Shown piece after piece: positions 17,885 through 26,677 of a stretch of 64,000 nt of DNA. Origin of the DNA: Aurantimonas marianensis (GTDB lineage: Bacteria > Pseudomonadota > Alphaproteobacteria > Rhizobiales > Rhizobiaceae); assembly GCF_024195285.1 (NCBI RefSeq), contig NZ_JALHBS010000027.1:1-64000 (forward strand), read 5' to 3'. A model generated the notes under the pieces. The model saw only the letters and a program-made list of their open reading frames with translations. It did no database searches and was not told where the DNA came from. A program made the position numbers and the translations under genes. How positions within the stretch are numbered: the stretch's first letter is position 1; each line of letters begins with the position of its first letter.

Positions 17885-18640
17885 ATGAGTGAGCGCAAGC
17901 TGGCGGGCAAAGTGGCCCTGGTGACGGGGGCATCGCGCAATATCGGCCGGGAGATCGCCGTGGCGCTCGGCCAGGCGGGCGCGTCGGTCGTCATCCACGC
18001 CGCGCGGGACCGCGCGGCTGTCGACGAGACGGTCGCCGCCGTCGAGGCCGCGGGGGGCAGGGCGACGGGGGTGACCGCCGACCTTTGCGACCCGGCGAGC
18101 GCCGCGACGATCGTCGCGGCGGCGCAGACCGCGTTCGGACGACTGGACATTCTCGTCAACAACGCGGCGATCCGGCCCGAGGCCAGGATCGACGACCTGA
18201 CTTACGAGAACTGGCGACAGGTGATGGCGGTCAATCTCGACAGTGCCTTCCTGATGACCAAGGCCGCGCTGCCGCTGCTGCGTTCGAGCGATGCCGGCGT
18301 CATCTGCAATATTGGGGGGCTCACCGCCCATACGGGTGCGCCGCATCGAGCCCACGTCATCGCGGCCAAGGCCGGGCTCGTCGGTCTGACCAAGGCGCTG
18401 GCGCACGAATTGTCGCCCGAGGGCATCACCGTGAATTGCGTGTCGCCGGGCCTCATCGCGACCCAGCGGGCGGCGAGTGGCGGCGGGACGCCGAAGCATC
18501 ACGAGACGCGGACCAATCTCGTCGGCCGACGGGGCCTGCCTGAAGAGATCGCCGCGGCGGTGCTTTATCTTTGCGGACCCGACGCGCGCTACGTGACGGG
18601 CGAGACCCTCCACGTCAACGGCGGCGCCTACCTTTCGTGA
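17885..18640 (+). CDS. SDR family oxidoreductase-like protein (copy 2), catalytic Tyr missing
   Basis: 251 aa with a normal SDR cofactor motif (TGASRNIGRE near residue 15) and NNAAI near 90. C-terminal GETLHVNGG is present. The active-site Tyr is not where expected: the YxxxK position reads VIAAK, with a His just before it (RAHVIAAKAGLVGLTKALA region). Lys and the downstream helix are intact. It sits 24 bp after MmgE/PrpD paralogue 3 and its stop overlaps the AbrB-type start by 4 bp (GTGA), so the three genes form one transcription unit. Cofactor binding is likely; ordinary Tyr-based catalysis is doubtful. Confidence 0.87.
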   Translation: MSERKLAGKVALVTGASRNIGREIAVALGQAGASVVIHAARDRAAVDETVAAVEAAGGRATGVTADLCDPASAATIVAAAQTAFGRLDILVNNAAIRPEARIDDLTYENWRQVMAVNLDSAFLMTKAALPLLRSSDAGVICNIGGLTAHTGAPHRAHVIAAKAGLVGLTKALAHELSPEGITVNCVSPGLIATQRAASGGGTPKHHETRTNLVGRRGLPEEIAAAVLYLCGPDARYVTGETLHVNGGAYLS

Positions 18641-19680
18641 CCATCCGTTCGTCGCTGGTCGTCGCCGGCGGCTTCGCGGCCTCCGCGGCGATGGGGTGGA
18701 TCTTTCACTGGCTCGGTCTGCCGCTTGCCTGGATCTTCGGATCGATGCTGGGCGCTGCGATCTATGCCAACAGCGTGCCGGGCATCGGCCGCACGCAGCT
18801 CGTCCGGCGTGGCGGACAATTGCTGATCGGCTCGTCGGTCGCCTCCGTCCTCGACGTCGCGACGATCTACGACGTGGCGAGACTGCTGCCGGTGATGATG
18901 GGGGCGGCGCTGGCGGCGAACCTGGTGGCTGTCGCGATTTCCTTGCCGCTCGCGCGTTTTGCCGGAGTCGATCGACTGAGTGCACTGCTCGCCGCGCTGC
19001 CCGCCGGCATGGCGGAGATGTCTTCGCTCGCCGCCGACCTCAACGCCCGCGCCGACTTCGTCATGGTCGCGCACAGCCTGCGGGTGGTTCTGGTCGTGGT
19101 CACCGTGCCTCTTCTCATCGGCCTCGACGTCGATGCGGTCACCGCGGTCGCGCCGCCGGTCGGGGGAAGCAACGTGGCGCTGGCGGTCTGCTTCGTCCTG
19201 GGCGTTGGGGCGGCGTTGCTCGCGAGCCGCCTCGATCTTCTCAACCCCTGGATCATCATGCCGATGTCGGTCGGCGTCGCTTTGGTGCTGGCCGGCTACG
19301 CGCTGGCCCCGATGCCGCGGCCGCTGCTGATCCTGGCGCAGATCGCCATCGGTTTCTCGCTGGGAATGCGTCTCAGGCGGGAGGATCTGTACCGGCTGCC
19401 GCGGGCGACCCTTGCCGGGCTTGGCGCAAGCCTGACACTGGTCGTCGCCATGATGATATTGGCGGCGTTCGCCCTGCCGGTGTTCGCTGAGCTCTCGTTT
19501 CCGACGCTCGCGCTGGGCGTCGCGCCCGGCGGCCTTGGGGAGATGATCGCCACGGCGAAGGCGCTGGGCCTGGCCTCCGCGACGGTCGCCAGCTTCCAGT
19601 TCGTTCGCTCCTTCATGACCAACCTCTTGGCGCCGTTGATCATCGTGCGGCTGATGCGACGCGACGGCAGCCGCAAGTAG
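18637..19680 (+). CDS. AbrB family membrane protein (copy 2)
   Basis: About 347 aa, ten hydrophobic segments in two homologous halves, AbrB-duplication family. GLPLAWIFGSMLGA near residue 28 and NPWIIMPMSVGVA near 205 correspond to PLPWMLGPF and NPWLVGPI in copy 1. GTG at 18637 overlaps the SDR stop (GTGA); the open frame upstream lies inside the SDR gene. Two AbrB copies, each coupled to an SDR and an MmgE/PrpD gene, argue for a functional unit such as a transporter with processing enzymes. That link is inference. Confidence 0.86.
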   Translation: MTIRSSLVVAGGFAASAAMGWIFHWLGLPLAWIFGSMLGAAIYANSVPGIGRTQLVRRGGQLLIGSSVASVLDVATIYDVARLLPVMMGAALAANLVAVAISLPLARFAGVDRLSALLAALPAGMAEMSSLAADLNARADFVMVAHSLRVVLVVVTVPLLIGLDVDAVTAVAPPVGGSNVALAVCFVLGVGAALLASRLDLLNPWIIMPMSVGVALVLAGYALAPMPRPLLILAQIAIGFSLGMRLRREDLYRLPRATLAGLGASLTLVVAMMILAAFALPVFAELSFPTLALGVAPGGLGEMIATAKALGLASATVASFQFVRSFMTNLLAPLIIVRLMRRDGSRK

Positions 19681-19748
19681 CCGCCACCGTCCGGATTTTG
19701 TGATCGCTTCCGCGAAAAGGGGGCAGGCGGCAGCCGGTGCGTCCTTCG

Positions 19749-21185
19749 TCAGGCCGCGAGCGCGGCCGCCAGCTTGCCCATGTCGGTCGCCTTTTCCAAG
19801 GTCGCGACCATGTCGATAATGGCCTCGCTCTTGTCTTGCGGCCAACGGGCGAACTCGGTGCAGCCGCGGAACTTGTCCGCCACCTCGTCGTAGCTCATCG
19901 GATTGGCCGGCGAGCCCTTGCCGAAATCGGCGCGGCCGGAAATCTTGCGTCCGTCCTTCATCTGGATGTCGAGGATCGTCGTCATCTTGGCGTAGCCGGC
20001 GGCTTCCGCATCCGGGTGATTGTGAAAATTGACACGTTCGATCATGGCCTGAACGTCGTCACGCAGCACCGTCTCGTCGGTGAATTCGGGAAGGTTCGCG
20101 CGGCCGTCCAGCAGCAGGATCGCCATGCAGAACTCCATCGAGAATTTCGCCTGCAGTTCGTTCCGCGGGCGGTGATGGATCAGGGCGTTCAGCATGTTGT
20201 GGTTGGTGCCGACGTCGACCCGCTCGACATCCTCGGCCTTGATGCCGTGCTCGGCGATCAGCGACAGCATCTCGGTCATGCCGGGATGGGTGAGCGAGCC
20301 CGACGGGTGCGGTTTGATCGAAATGCCCGGATCGGCGAAGCTCCAGGGTGCGCCGAGCTTGCCCCGAATGGCGTTAATGTCGTAGCCGCCGCCATGCGCC
20401 TGGAAGAAGCCGCGCGGCGCCTCGAGGATCTTGTCGGTCGCGCTCCAGCCCATGCCGGCGAGATCGCAGGCGACGATGCCGGATTCGGACGATCGACCGG
20501 CATGGAACGGCTTCGTCATCGTGCCGAAATTCTCGCGCAGGCCGGCGCTTTGACTGCCGGCGATGGATAGTGCGCGCTGCAGGGTTTCTTGGTCGAAGCC
20601 CCGCAGCTTGCCGGCGGCCGAGGCGGCGGCAAAGGTTCCGCAGGTGGCGGTCGCATGGAAGCCATGCTGGTAATGCCTCGGCGAGATCGCCTCGGCGATC
20701 TTGCACTCGACATCGACGCCGACCAGGTAGGCGGCGAGGAGATCGCGGCCGCTAAGAGACCGCAGTTCCGTTTCCGCGAAGGCCGCCGGCAGGCAAGGCG
20801 CCGTCGGATGGGTCAGCAGGCCATAGACGCGATCCTCGGCGACGGCGAGCTGGGTATCGTCGTAATCGTCGGCATGGATGCCGACGCCGTTGGCGAAGGC
20901 CGCGAAGCGCGACGGCACCTTGATTCCGGTGCCGATGACCGTCGCTTTTCCAGCCCCGGCAACGTCTGAGACATGCTGCTGCACATATCGACCCGACATC
21001 GCGACCGAGCCGGAAAGCGCCAGCCCGAACCCGTCGAGAATCGATTTCTTACCGAGTTCCACCACGTCGGACGGAATGGCGTCGTAATCGGTGGCGAGAA
21101 CGAAAGCGGCCACTTCAGCCGTCAGCCCTTCGCCGACCGACGGATCGTTTTGCGGCGTGAAGTGGGTGGGTGTGCGCTGGTCCAT
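19749..21185 (-). CDS. MmgE/PrpD family protein (paralogue 4)
   Basis: 478 aa. IHADDYDDTQLAVAEDRVYG near residue 95, GFHATATCGTFAAASAAG near 170, NFGTMTKPFHAGRSSESG near 205 and IKPHPSGSLTHPGM near 280. It is closest in motif detail to paralogue 1, suggesting duplication. It is transcribed alone on the minus strand, divergent from the second tartrate dehydrogenase-like gene across a gap with two operator-like palindromes. The 68 bp between its stop and the convergent AbrB gene hold nothing clear. Confidence 0.9.
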   Translation of the reverse strand: MDQRTPTHFTPQNDPSVGEGLTAEVAAFVLATDYDAIPSDVVELGKKSILDGFGLALSGSVAMSGRYVQQHVSDVAGAGKATVIGTGIKVPSRFAAFANGVGIHADDYDDTQLAVAEDRVYGLLTHPTAPCLPAAFAETELRSLSGRDLLAAYLVGVDVECKIAEAISPRHYQHGFHATATCGTFAAASAAGKLRGFDQETLQRALSIAGSQSAGLRENFGTMTKPFHAGRSSESGIVACDLAGMGWSATDKILEAPRGFFQAHGGGYDINAIRGKLGAPWSFADPGISIKPHPSGSLTHPGMTEMLSLIAEHGIKAEDVERVDVGTNHNMLNALIHHRPRNELQAKFSMEFCMAILLLDGRANLPEFTDETVLRDDVQAMIERVNFHNHPDAEAAGYAKMTTILDIQMKDGRKISGRADFGKGSPANPMSYDEVADKFRGCTEFARWPQDKSEAIIDMVATLEKATDMGKLAAALAA

Positions 21186-21548
21186 GCAAATGACTCTCGG
21201 TTGGAATTCCGTGGCGATGACTTGCCTTCCCAGGGGATGGTGGGCTCCCGTCTGGCCGGCCCGGGTGGTTCGAGAAAGACGCTGGCTTCAGCTACCAAGC
21301 GCTTCTGCATATTGTCAACAATATTAGGGCAACTTCGCATACCCTGCGAAGAGGGTGGCCTGTTCGGGCTGTGCGACGTTGCCGCCAACGCGGAAATCCC
21401 CGAGAAGCAGGTGGTCAGGCGGCGGCGACGGGATTGTACTATTGTTAACAGTCCCGAGATGGGCTAACGGCCAAAGCAATGGTTAACTCGATGGGGGCGC
21501 GCGACGATGCGTCGGGCGCCGACGGAAATGGTCAAAGGTGTGAAGGCG
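21186..21548. promoter_or_regulatory. Divergent promoter region with two GntR-operator-like palindromes
   Basis: A 363-bp gap containing ATTGTCAACAAT (21311-21322, one mismatch from ATTGTCGACAAT) and ATTGTTAACAGT (21441-21452, 9 of 12), 130 bp apart. That is nearly the same spacing as the pair at 7351 and 7482. No gene is evident in the gap. Confidence 0.5.
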
Positions 21549-22625
21549 ATGAAGCACTACAGGATTGCGGCCATTCCGGGCGACGGCATCGGGGCCGAGG
21601 TGATCGGGGCCGGGATCGAAGTGCTAAAGGCGCTCGCCCGGCGTGACGGTGGTTTCGCTATGGAGTTCGAAAGCTTCGACTGGGGTTCGGACTATTATCA
21701 CCAGCACGGCGTGATGATGCCGGCCGACGGTCTGGAACAGGTCGCCGATTTCGATGCGCTCTATTTCGGCGCGGTCGGCGCGCCGGACGTCCCCGATCAC
21801 GTCACCCTCTGGGGCCTGCGTCTGGCGATCTGCCAGTCCTTCGACCAATACGCAAATGTGCGTCCCACGCGAATCCTGCCGGGGATCGAAGGTCCGCTGC
21901 GCGGCGTCGGACCGGACCGGCTCGACTGGGTCATCGTGCGCGAGAATTCCGAGGGCGAGTATGCGGGGCAGGGCGGCCGCTCGCATCGTGGCCTGCCGGA
22001 GGAGGTGGCGACCGAGGTCGCGATCTTTACCCGATCGGGCGTTACGCGGATCATGCGCTTCGCTTTCGAGCTGGCGCGCTCGCGGCCCCGCAAGAAGCTG
22101 ACCGTCGTCACCAAGTCCAACGCCCAGCGGCACGGCATGGTGATGTGGGACGAGATCGCTGCCGAGGTGGCGGCGGAATATCCCGACGTCGAATGGGGCA
22201 AGGAGCTCGTCGACGCGATGACCATGCGCATGACGCTGCGGCCGGAGACGCTCGACACCATCGTCGCCACCAACCTTCATGCCGACATCCTATCGGATCT
22301 GGCGGCGGCGCTGGCCGGATCGCTCGGCATCGCCCCCACTTCCAACCTCAATCCCGAGCGGCGGTTTCCCTCGATGTTCGAGCCGATCCACGGCTCGGCC
22401 TTCGACATCACCGGCAAGGGGATCGCCAATCCGATCGGGACGTTCTGGACGGGGACCCTGATGCTCGACCATCTCGGTGAGCCGGAGGCGGCCACTCGAT
22501 TGATGCGGGCGGTCGAACGGGTGACGGCCGACCATGCGTTCCATACGCCGGATCTTGGCGGCGAGGCGACGACGCGCAAGGTCACCGACGCGGTGGTCGC
22601 CGCTATCGATGGTGACAACGAATAG
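21549..22625 (+). CDS. Isocitrate/isopropylmalate dehydrogenase family protein (tartrate dehydrogenase-like, copy 2)
   Basis: About 358 aa. N-terminal IAAIPGDGIGAEV, ANVRPTRILPG near residue 105, VRENSEGEYAGQGG near 130, VTKSNAQRHGMVMWD near 190, ATNLHADILSDLAAALAGS near 240 and HGSAFDITGKGIANP near 280. The VRENSEGEYAGQGG stretch is the form seen in TtuC-type tartrate dehydrogenase/D-malate dehydrogenases, so oxidative decarboxylation of tartrate, malate or a relative is the best guess. The ATG at 21549 is preceded by AAAGGTG; upstream ATGs at 21507 and 21528 are possible. PdxA-like gene follows after 42 bp. Confidence 0.9.
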   Translation: MKHYRIAAIPGDGIGAEVIGAGIEVLKALARRDGGFAMEFESFDWGSDYYHQHGVMMPADGLEQVADFDALYFGAVGAPDVPDHVTLWGLRLAICQSFDQYANVRPTRILPGIEGPLRGVGPDRLDWVIVRENSEGEYAGQGGRSHRGLPEEVATEVAIFTRSGVTRIMRFAFELARSRPRKKLTVVTKSNAQRHGMVMWDEIAAEVAAEYPDVEWGKELVDAMTMRMTLRPETLDTIVATNLHADILSDLAAALAGSLGIAPTSNLNPERRFPSMFEPIHGSAFDITGKGIANPIGTFWTGTLMLDHLGEPEAATRLMRAVERVTADHAFHTPDLGGEATTRKVTDAVVAAIDGDNE

Positions 22626-22667
22626 GCCGAGCGTCGCGCCGCCATCACTTTCGAAGAGAGAAAACCG

Positions 22668-23705
22668 ATGACCAACCGCGATGACGAACGCCCGCTGATT
22701 GCCTTGGTGCCGGGCGACTGCACCGGGATCGGCCCTGAACAGACTGCCCGTATCCTGAGCGACGGCCGGATGGCGGACGTGGCGCGGCTGTTGGTTGTCG
22801 GCGACCGCCGGGTGGTCGAGCGCGGCGCCCGCCAGGCCGGCGTGACACTTGCTTTCGCCGAAGTCGATTCCCCGTCAAGGGCTCGGTTCGATCGCGGCGC
22901 GATCCCGATCGTCGATCTGAAGAACACCGACCCCGATGTGCTGCCGACCGGCGAGATGAGTCCCGAAGCCGGCCGCCTGACCGGCGAGACACTCGCCCGG
23001 GCCGTCGATTTCGCCAAGGCGGGGGAGGTCGACGCGATCAGCTTCGCACCGCTCAACAAGCAGGCCATGTACAAGGGTGGCTGGAAATTTCCCGACGAGC
23101 ACAAGATGTTCGCGCATCTTCTCGCGCATGTCGGCCCATTCTCAGAGATGAATGTGCTGGAGGGGCAATGGATGACCCGCGTCACCTCGCACGTCTCGCT
23201 CCGGGAGGCGATCGACCAGATCGGCTTCGACTCGATCTGCCGGGCGCTACGGCTGGCCGACGCCACGATGCGACATGCCGGGATCGCGAAGCCCCGGATC
23301 GCCGTCGCGGCACTCAACCCGCATGCGGGTGAAGGCGGTCTGTTCGGGCGCGAGGAGATCGAAATCATCGCGCCGGCGGTGAAGGCCATGCAGGCCGAGG
23401 GCATCGACTGCAAGGGGCCTTACCCCTCGGACACCGTCTATCTGAAGGCTTTTGCCGGCGAGTTCGACAGCGTCACGGCGATGTATCACGATCAGGGCCA
23501 GATCGCGACGAAGCTGAAGGGCTTCAACAAGGGTGTCACGGTGACGGCGGGCCTGGCGACGGTCTTCACTACCCCGGCACATGGGACCGCCTATGATATC
23601 GTCGGCAAGGGTATCGCCGACGTCGGCGCTTTCGAGAGCGCGATCTCACTCGCCGCCATGCTGGCGTGTCGCCAAAAGGAAATGGGGTCGCCGGACAGGT
23701 GGTGA
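22668..23705 (+). CDS. PdxA-like 4-phosphohydroxy-L-threonine dehydrogenase family protein
   Basis: 345 aa of the PdxA family: VPGDCTGIGPEQ near residue 13, FAPLNKQAMYKGGWKFPDEH near 125, LNPHAGEGGLFGREE near 222 and YHDQGQIATKLKGFNKGVTVT near 270. The His residues in the last three blocks are the expected divalent-metal ligands. PdxA proper acts in vitamin B6 synthesis, but paralogues in catabolic clusters (PdxA2, TphB) oxidise other hydroxy acids. Location beside a tartrate dehydrogenase-like gene and transporters favours such a catabolic role over B6 synthesis. It is the last gene before the tRNA-Glu-associated element. Confidence 0.85.
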   Translation: MTNRDDERPLIALVPGDCTGIGPEQTARILSDGRMADVARLLVVGDRRVVERGARQAGVTLAFAEVDSPSRARFDRGAIPIVDLKNTDPDVLPTGEMSPEAGRLTGETLARAVDFAKAGEVDAISFAPLNKQAMYKGGWKFPDEHKMFAHLLAHVGPFSEMNVLEGQWMTRVTSHVSLREAIDQIGFDSICRALRLADATMRHAGIAKPRIAVAALNPHAGEGGLFGREEIEIIAPAVKAMQAEGIDCKGPYPSDTVYLKAFAGEFDSVTAMYHDQGQIATKLKGFNKGVTVTAGLATVFTTPAHGTAYDIVGKGIADVGAFESAISLAAMLACRQKEMGSPDRW

Positions 23706-24291
23706 GTGATTTTTTTCCAGAAGATCAGCTATCGAAGGAAGGTAGCTGGTACGCCCAACGGGACGCCGCGCGGCATACAAATGCAGCTTAAAAAACAATA
23801 ACTTACTCCGCTCCTGTCGCGCATTGTTATACACGATGTTATGCACATGCAAGGTCGTGAAAAGGCAATTCCGGCTGCCGCGGGTTTCTGCTCTATTCGA
23901 CCCAGAATCGATAGGGGGGGTGCCGGCCGCGCATACGGCCCTGCAAAGCTTCTGTTTCGCGAAGTGGGGCGTCCGGAGCCAAGGTAGGGCGATTCGGAAA
24001 GCCGAAACTTCTTCCTTTAAGGAAAGAACCTATCGACGCAATTGCCGTTCCAAATAGCGACGTTGGAGCGAAGCTCCCGCTGCGCCAGTGCACCCGGCAA
24101 GCACCTCGCTTATCGATCCAGAGCAGACCGCTCGCACAGGCCCGTCCATTCCAGCCCGATAGTGACTCGTTCGGCTCGATTCCTGTGCCTACCAGGCAAC
24201 ACAAAGCGGGCCGCGAATGCGCTCACTGGCTAAGTTCCTTGCATATTCGATGGATTTCCGGTTGGTAAGGTGCGATTAGAAGGAGAATCCC
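23706..24291. other. Gap holding the left att repeat and candidate integrase arm sites
   Basis: 586 bp without a convincing gene. The att repeat is at 23744-23763. Just inside it lie TGTTATACAC (23825-23834) and TGTTATGCAC (23837-23846), tandem direct copies 12 bp apart; a related TGTTATGCAG occurs at 35975-35984 at the other end. They look like arm-type recombinase sites. A strong ribosome-binding site for csgF (AAGGAGAA) ends the gap; its promoter must lie here but I cannot place it. Confidence 0.4.
23744..23763 (+). repeat. Left attachment repeat (attL)
   Basis: AGCTGGTACGCCCAACGGGA, identical to 36059-36078. The last 17 bases equal the 3' end of tRNA-Glu on the minus strand including the encoded CCA. 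The 40 bp to its left also resemble the 40 bp left of the right copy (about 31 of 40 bases), so the homology shared by the element and its target extends beyond the tRNA. Confidence 0.75.
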
Positions 24292-24759
24292 ATGGCGCGC
24301 CTCTCGACCGGCCTGTTGCTTTCGATTTCCATGGTTTCCGTGTCGCCGGCCTTTGCCGGGGATCTTGTCTACACGCCGATCAATCCGTCCTTCGGCGGCA
24401 GCCCGTTGAACTCCTCGCATCTCTTCGCAGTGGCGAACGCCCAGCGGGAGGCGACCGCCAGCGACGCCGATGATGATCTCACCGGGGGTGGCGGACTGAC
24501 GGATCCGGGGACCGCGCGCAACGACGACGCCGACCTCTTCGTGCGACAGCTCCAGGGCCGTTTGCTGTCCGCTCTTGCCGGACAGGTGACCGACGCGATC
24601 TTCGGCGACAACCCGCAGGATCAGGGAACAGTACAGTTCGGCAGCACCACCGTCACATTCTCGCGCTCGCTGGACTCCATCCGACTGACGATTTTCGATG
24701 CGATCGACGGAACCACGACGGAGATCGTCGTTCCACAGCTTGTGACAAGTTCGAACTGA
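24292..24759 (+). CDS. csgF: Curli assembly protein CsgF
   Basis: 155 aa with a signal peptide (cleavage after SPAFA). The mature N-terminus is GDLVYTPINPSFGGSPLN, matching the conserved start of CsgF (FxNPNFGGNPxN), the segment that inserts into the CsgG pore. The C-terminal part (GSTTVTFSRSLDSIRLTIFD) fits the CsgF beta domain. CsgF is surface-exposed, couples the nucleator to the CsgG secretion channel and is needed for fibre anchoring. First gene of the amyloid cluster, with a strong ribosome-binding site, 35 bp ahead of csgG. The middle Asp/Gly-rich stretch (about 55-75) is longer than in E. coli. Confidence 0.9.
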   Translation: MARLSTGLLLSISMVSVSPAFAGDLVYTPINPSFGGSPLNSSHLFAVANAQREATASDADDDLTGGGGLTDPGTARNDDADLFVRQLQGRLLSALAGQVTDAIFGDNPQDQGTVQFGSTTVTFSRSLDSIRLTIFDAIDGTTTEIVVPQLVTSSN

Positions 24760-24794
24760 TCTACAGGGGCGGATCGGTTTTCGAGGGGGATTTG

Positions 24795-26009
24795 ATGATT
24801 GCAGAATATCCGGGGCGCGCCCGCCTCGCGCGGAGATTCGCTCTGACGCTTTGCATCGCGCCGCTCGCGGGCTGTGTGACGACGGAGTCCTACATCGACA
24901 CGCTACCGGTGGTGGCGCCGGTCAGCTACCCCAACGACGCGTTGCGACGCTTGCCGCCCCCCGCCAAGAAGACCGCGGTCGCCGTCTACGATCTCGAAGA
25001 TCTGACCGGCCAGTTCAAGGAGCGCGAAAACGTCCAGACGCTGTCGAGAGCGGTCACCCAGGGCGGCGCCGCGATCCTGATCAAGGCGCTGCAGGACGCC
25101 GGCGAGCGGCGCTGGTTCACCGTCCTCGAGCGCAAGGAGCTCGACGACCTCCTCAAGGAACGCCAGATCATCACCGAAATGCGGCGCCTGTATCGCGGCG
25201 AGGAGAAGATCAACGCGGATGTCCTGCCACCGCTGCTGCATGCCGGCATCATGATCCAGGGCGGCATCATCGGATACGATACCAACATCGTGACCGGCGG
25301 CGCCGGCGCCAATTTCCTCGGCATCGGCGGCGACGCTAAATACATTCAGGACGTCGTGACGGTCACCCTGCGCGCGGTCTCGACCAAGACCGGCGAAGTC
25401 CTGACCAGCGTGACGACGCGCAAGGCCGTCGCCTCCTATTCGCTGCAGGGCGGCGCGTTCCGTTATGTGAAGCTCGACGAGCTGCTGCAGGCCGAGGCCG
25501 GCACCACCTACAACGAGCCCAAGCAGATCGCCGTGCAGTCGGCGGTGGAAAAGGCGGTCGAGGCGATGATCGTCGAGGGCGCCGAGCTGGGCGTCTGGTC
25601 TTTCGCGGACCCGGCGGTCGGCCAGGCCTATATCGCCGCCTACCATGACGAAAAATACGGTTTCAGGCTGACCGCCGGCGCGGTCTCTCCGTCGCGACCA
25701 CAAACCGCGAATGCCGGCGATGTTGTCGATACGGTGCCGGCGCGGCCGGTGCGGGTGACGCAGCGAACGGTGCGCCGCGCGCCGGCGCGGGCGGCGCCGG
25801 TGGTCACGCGCACGGTGACGCAGCCGCAGGCCCAGCCCGCGGTCCGGCGGATTCCTCAGAGCGATGCGCAGCCGGTGCAGCGCCGGCCCGAAGACGAGGC
25901 GCCGCGCGATTTGCCGCCGGCACCGACGCCGGACGAGCCCGCGGTCGGCTCGAACGACAGCGGCGAGCGAGACGCGCCGCGCACGCTGATCGGCATGCTG
26001 TTCCGCTAG
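24795..26009 (+). CDS. csgG: Curli secretion channel lipoprotein CsgG
   Basis: About 404 aa. The lipoprotein signal ends in the lipobox LAGC near residue 24. CsgG features follow: TAVAVYDLEDLTGQFKE near 60, LKERQIITEMRRLYRG near 120, GGIIGYDTNIVTGGAGANFLGIG near 155 (transmembrane-hairpin region) and VWSFADP near 270. It forms the nonameric outer-membrane pore that exports curlin subunits. The E. coli protein is about 277 aa; here there is an extra C-terminal tail of about 110 residues rich in Pro, Arg and Ala whose role is unknown. The ATG at 24795 follows GAGGGGG; the TTG directly before it is too close. Confidence 0.93.
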   Translation: MIAEYPGRARLARRFALTLCIAPLAGCVTTESYIDTLPVVAPVSYPNDALRRLPPPAKKTAVAVYDLEDLTGQFKERENVQTLSRAVTQGGAAILIKALQDAGERRWFTVLERKELDDLLKERQIITEMRRLYRGEEKINADVLPPLLHAGIMIQGGIIGYDTNIVTGGAGANFLGIGGDAKYIQDVVTVTLRAVSTKTGEVLTSVTTRKAVASYSLQGGAFRYVKLDELLQAEAGTTYNEPKQIAVQSAVEKAVEAMIVEGAELGVWSFADPAVGQAYIAAYHDEKYGFRLTAGAVSPSRPQTANAGDVVDTVPARPVRVTQRTVRRAPARAAPVVTRTVTQPQAQPAVRRIPQSDAQPVQRRPEDEAPRDLPPAPTPDEPAVGSNDSGERDAPRTLIGMLFR

Positions 26010-26677
26010 GAGCGGCCGCGGCCCGACGCAATCTCGTCGCGTCGCGCTCGTGCGGCGGCGTCCGCCGCTTCTCAGCCTGCACGTGTCCGCCCCTGTGGAC
26101 GCGCCGTGCGCGGTCGTCCGTCCTCCCTCCCTTTCAAAAACCGACATCCGTCTCTGACGAGAGTAGCGTCTTCGGCCGCATGGCCCAAGAGCCGAGGCCC
26201 GGTGCGGAGGCCAAACCCCGATCGTGTCAATTTGAGACAAAGCCGAGCATTAATTATCAATGCGTTAGGTAATATAATAAGCGTCGAGGCGATTGACGCT
26301 GTGTAAGACTGAGGTATAGTCCGTACGTCTCGTTAACGGTTCGTTGACCACGGTGGCGAAACCGGAACGTGCGTGGCTGGGGGAATCTCAACCACTTCCG
26401 AGAAACTGTTCGAACGCGGACGGCCGGATACGGCATCCGCATCGACGGAATTCTTTTGCCCGAGAGTGCCGGCCTATGTCCGGGCTGCCAGGGCTTTGCG
26501 GTGGGGGCGCCGCCTCGAAAGCGGGCTTGGCACGCGCTGTGCCGGGCGTGGAAAAGTGTGCCCGTAAAGCGGGTGGACGGGCCTCTCCCCCGCCGGGGAT
26601 GAGAAGCGACTATGCAACCGCAAGCTTGCCCGAGGCTGCAATCTCGACGGACAAGTGATCAACAGGGAGAATTTACA
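26010..26677. promoter_or_regulatory. Long leader region upstream of the curlin genes
   Basis: 668 bp with no gene I can support. An AT-rich island near 26225-26285 stands out from the GC-rich surroundings and contains a perfect TATAAT (26273-26278) and, overlapping, TTGAGA-17 bp-TATCAA (26232-26260). Either may be the promoter of the curlin genes, leaving a roughly 400-nt untranslated leader. There is no csgD-like regulator gene here. The curlin gene itself starts after AGGGAGA. Confidence 0.3.

Noticed and set aside
22668-23705. PdxA-like gene read as terephthalate cluster gene tphB
   Set aside because: TctC-type receptors fit, but no ring-hydroxylating dioxygenase (TphA) genes occur in the cluster.
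23893-24204. Minus-strand frame of 103 codons in the gap before csgF
   Set aside because: No start signal, no domain, and composition like random GC-rich sequence.
24903-26240. Minus-strand open frame of 445 codons opposite csgG
   Set aside because: Arg/His-rich shadow composition with no domain; csgG on the plus strand is unambiguous.
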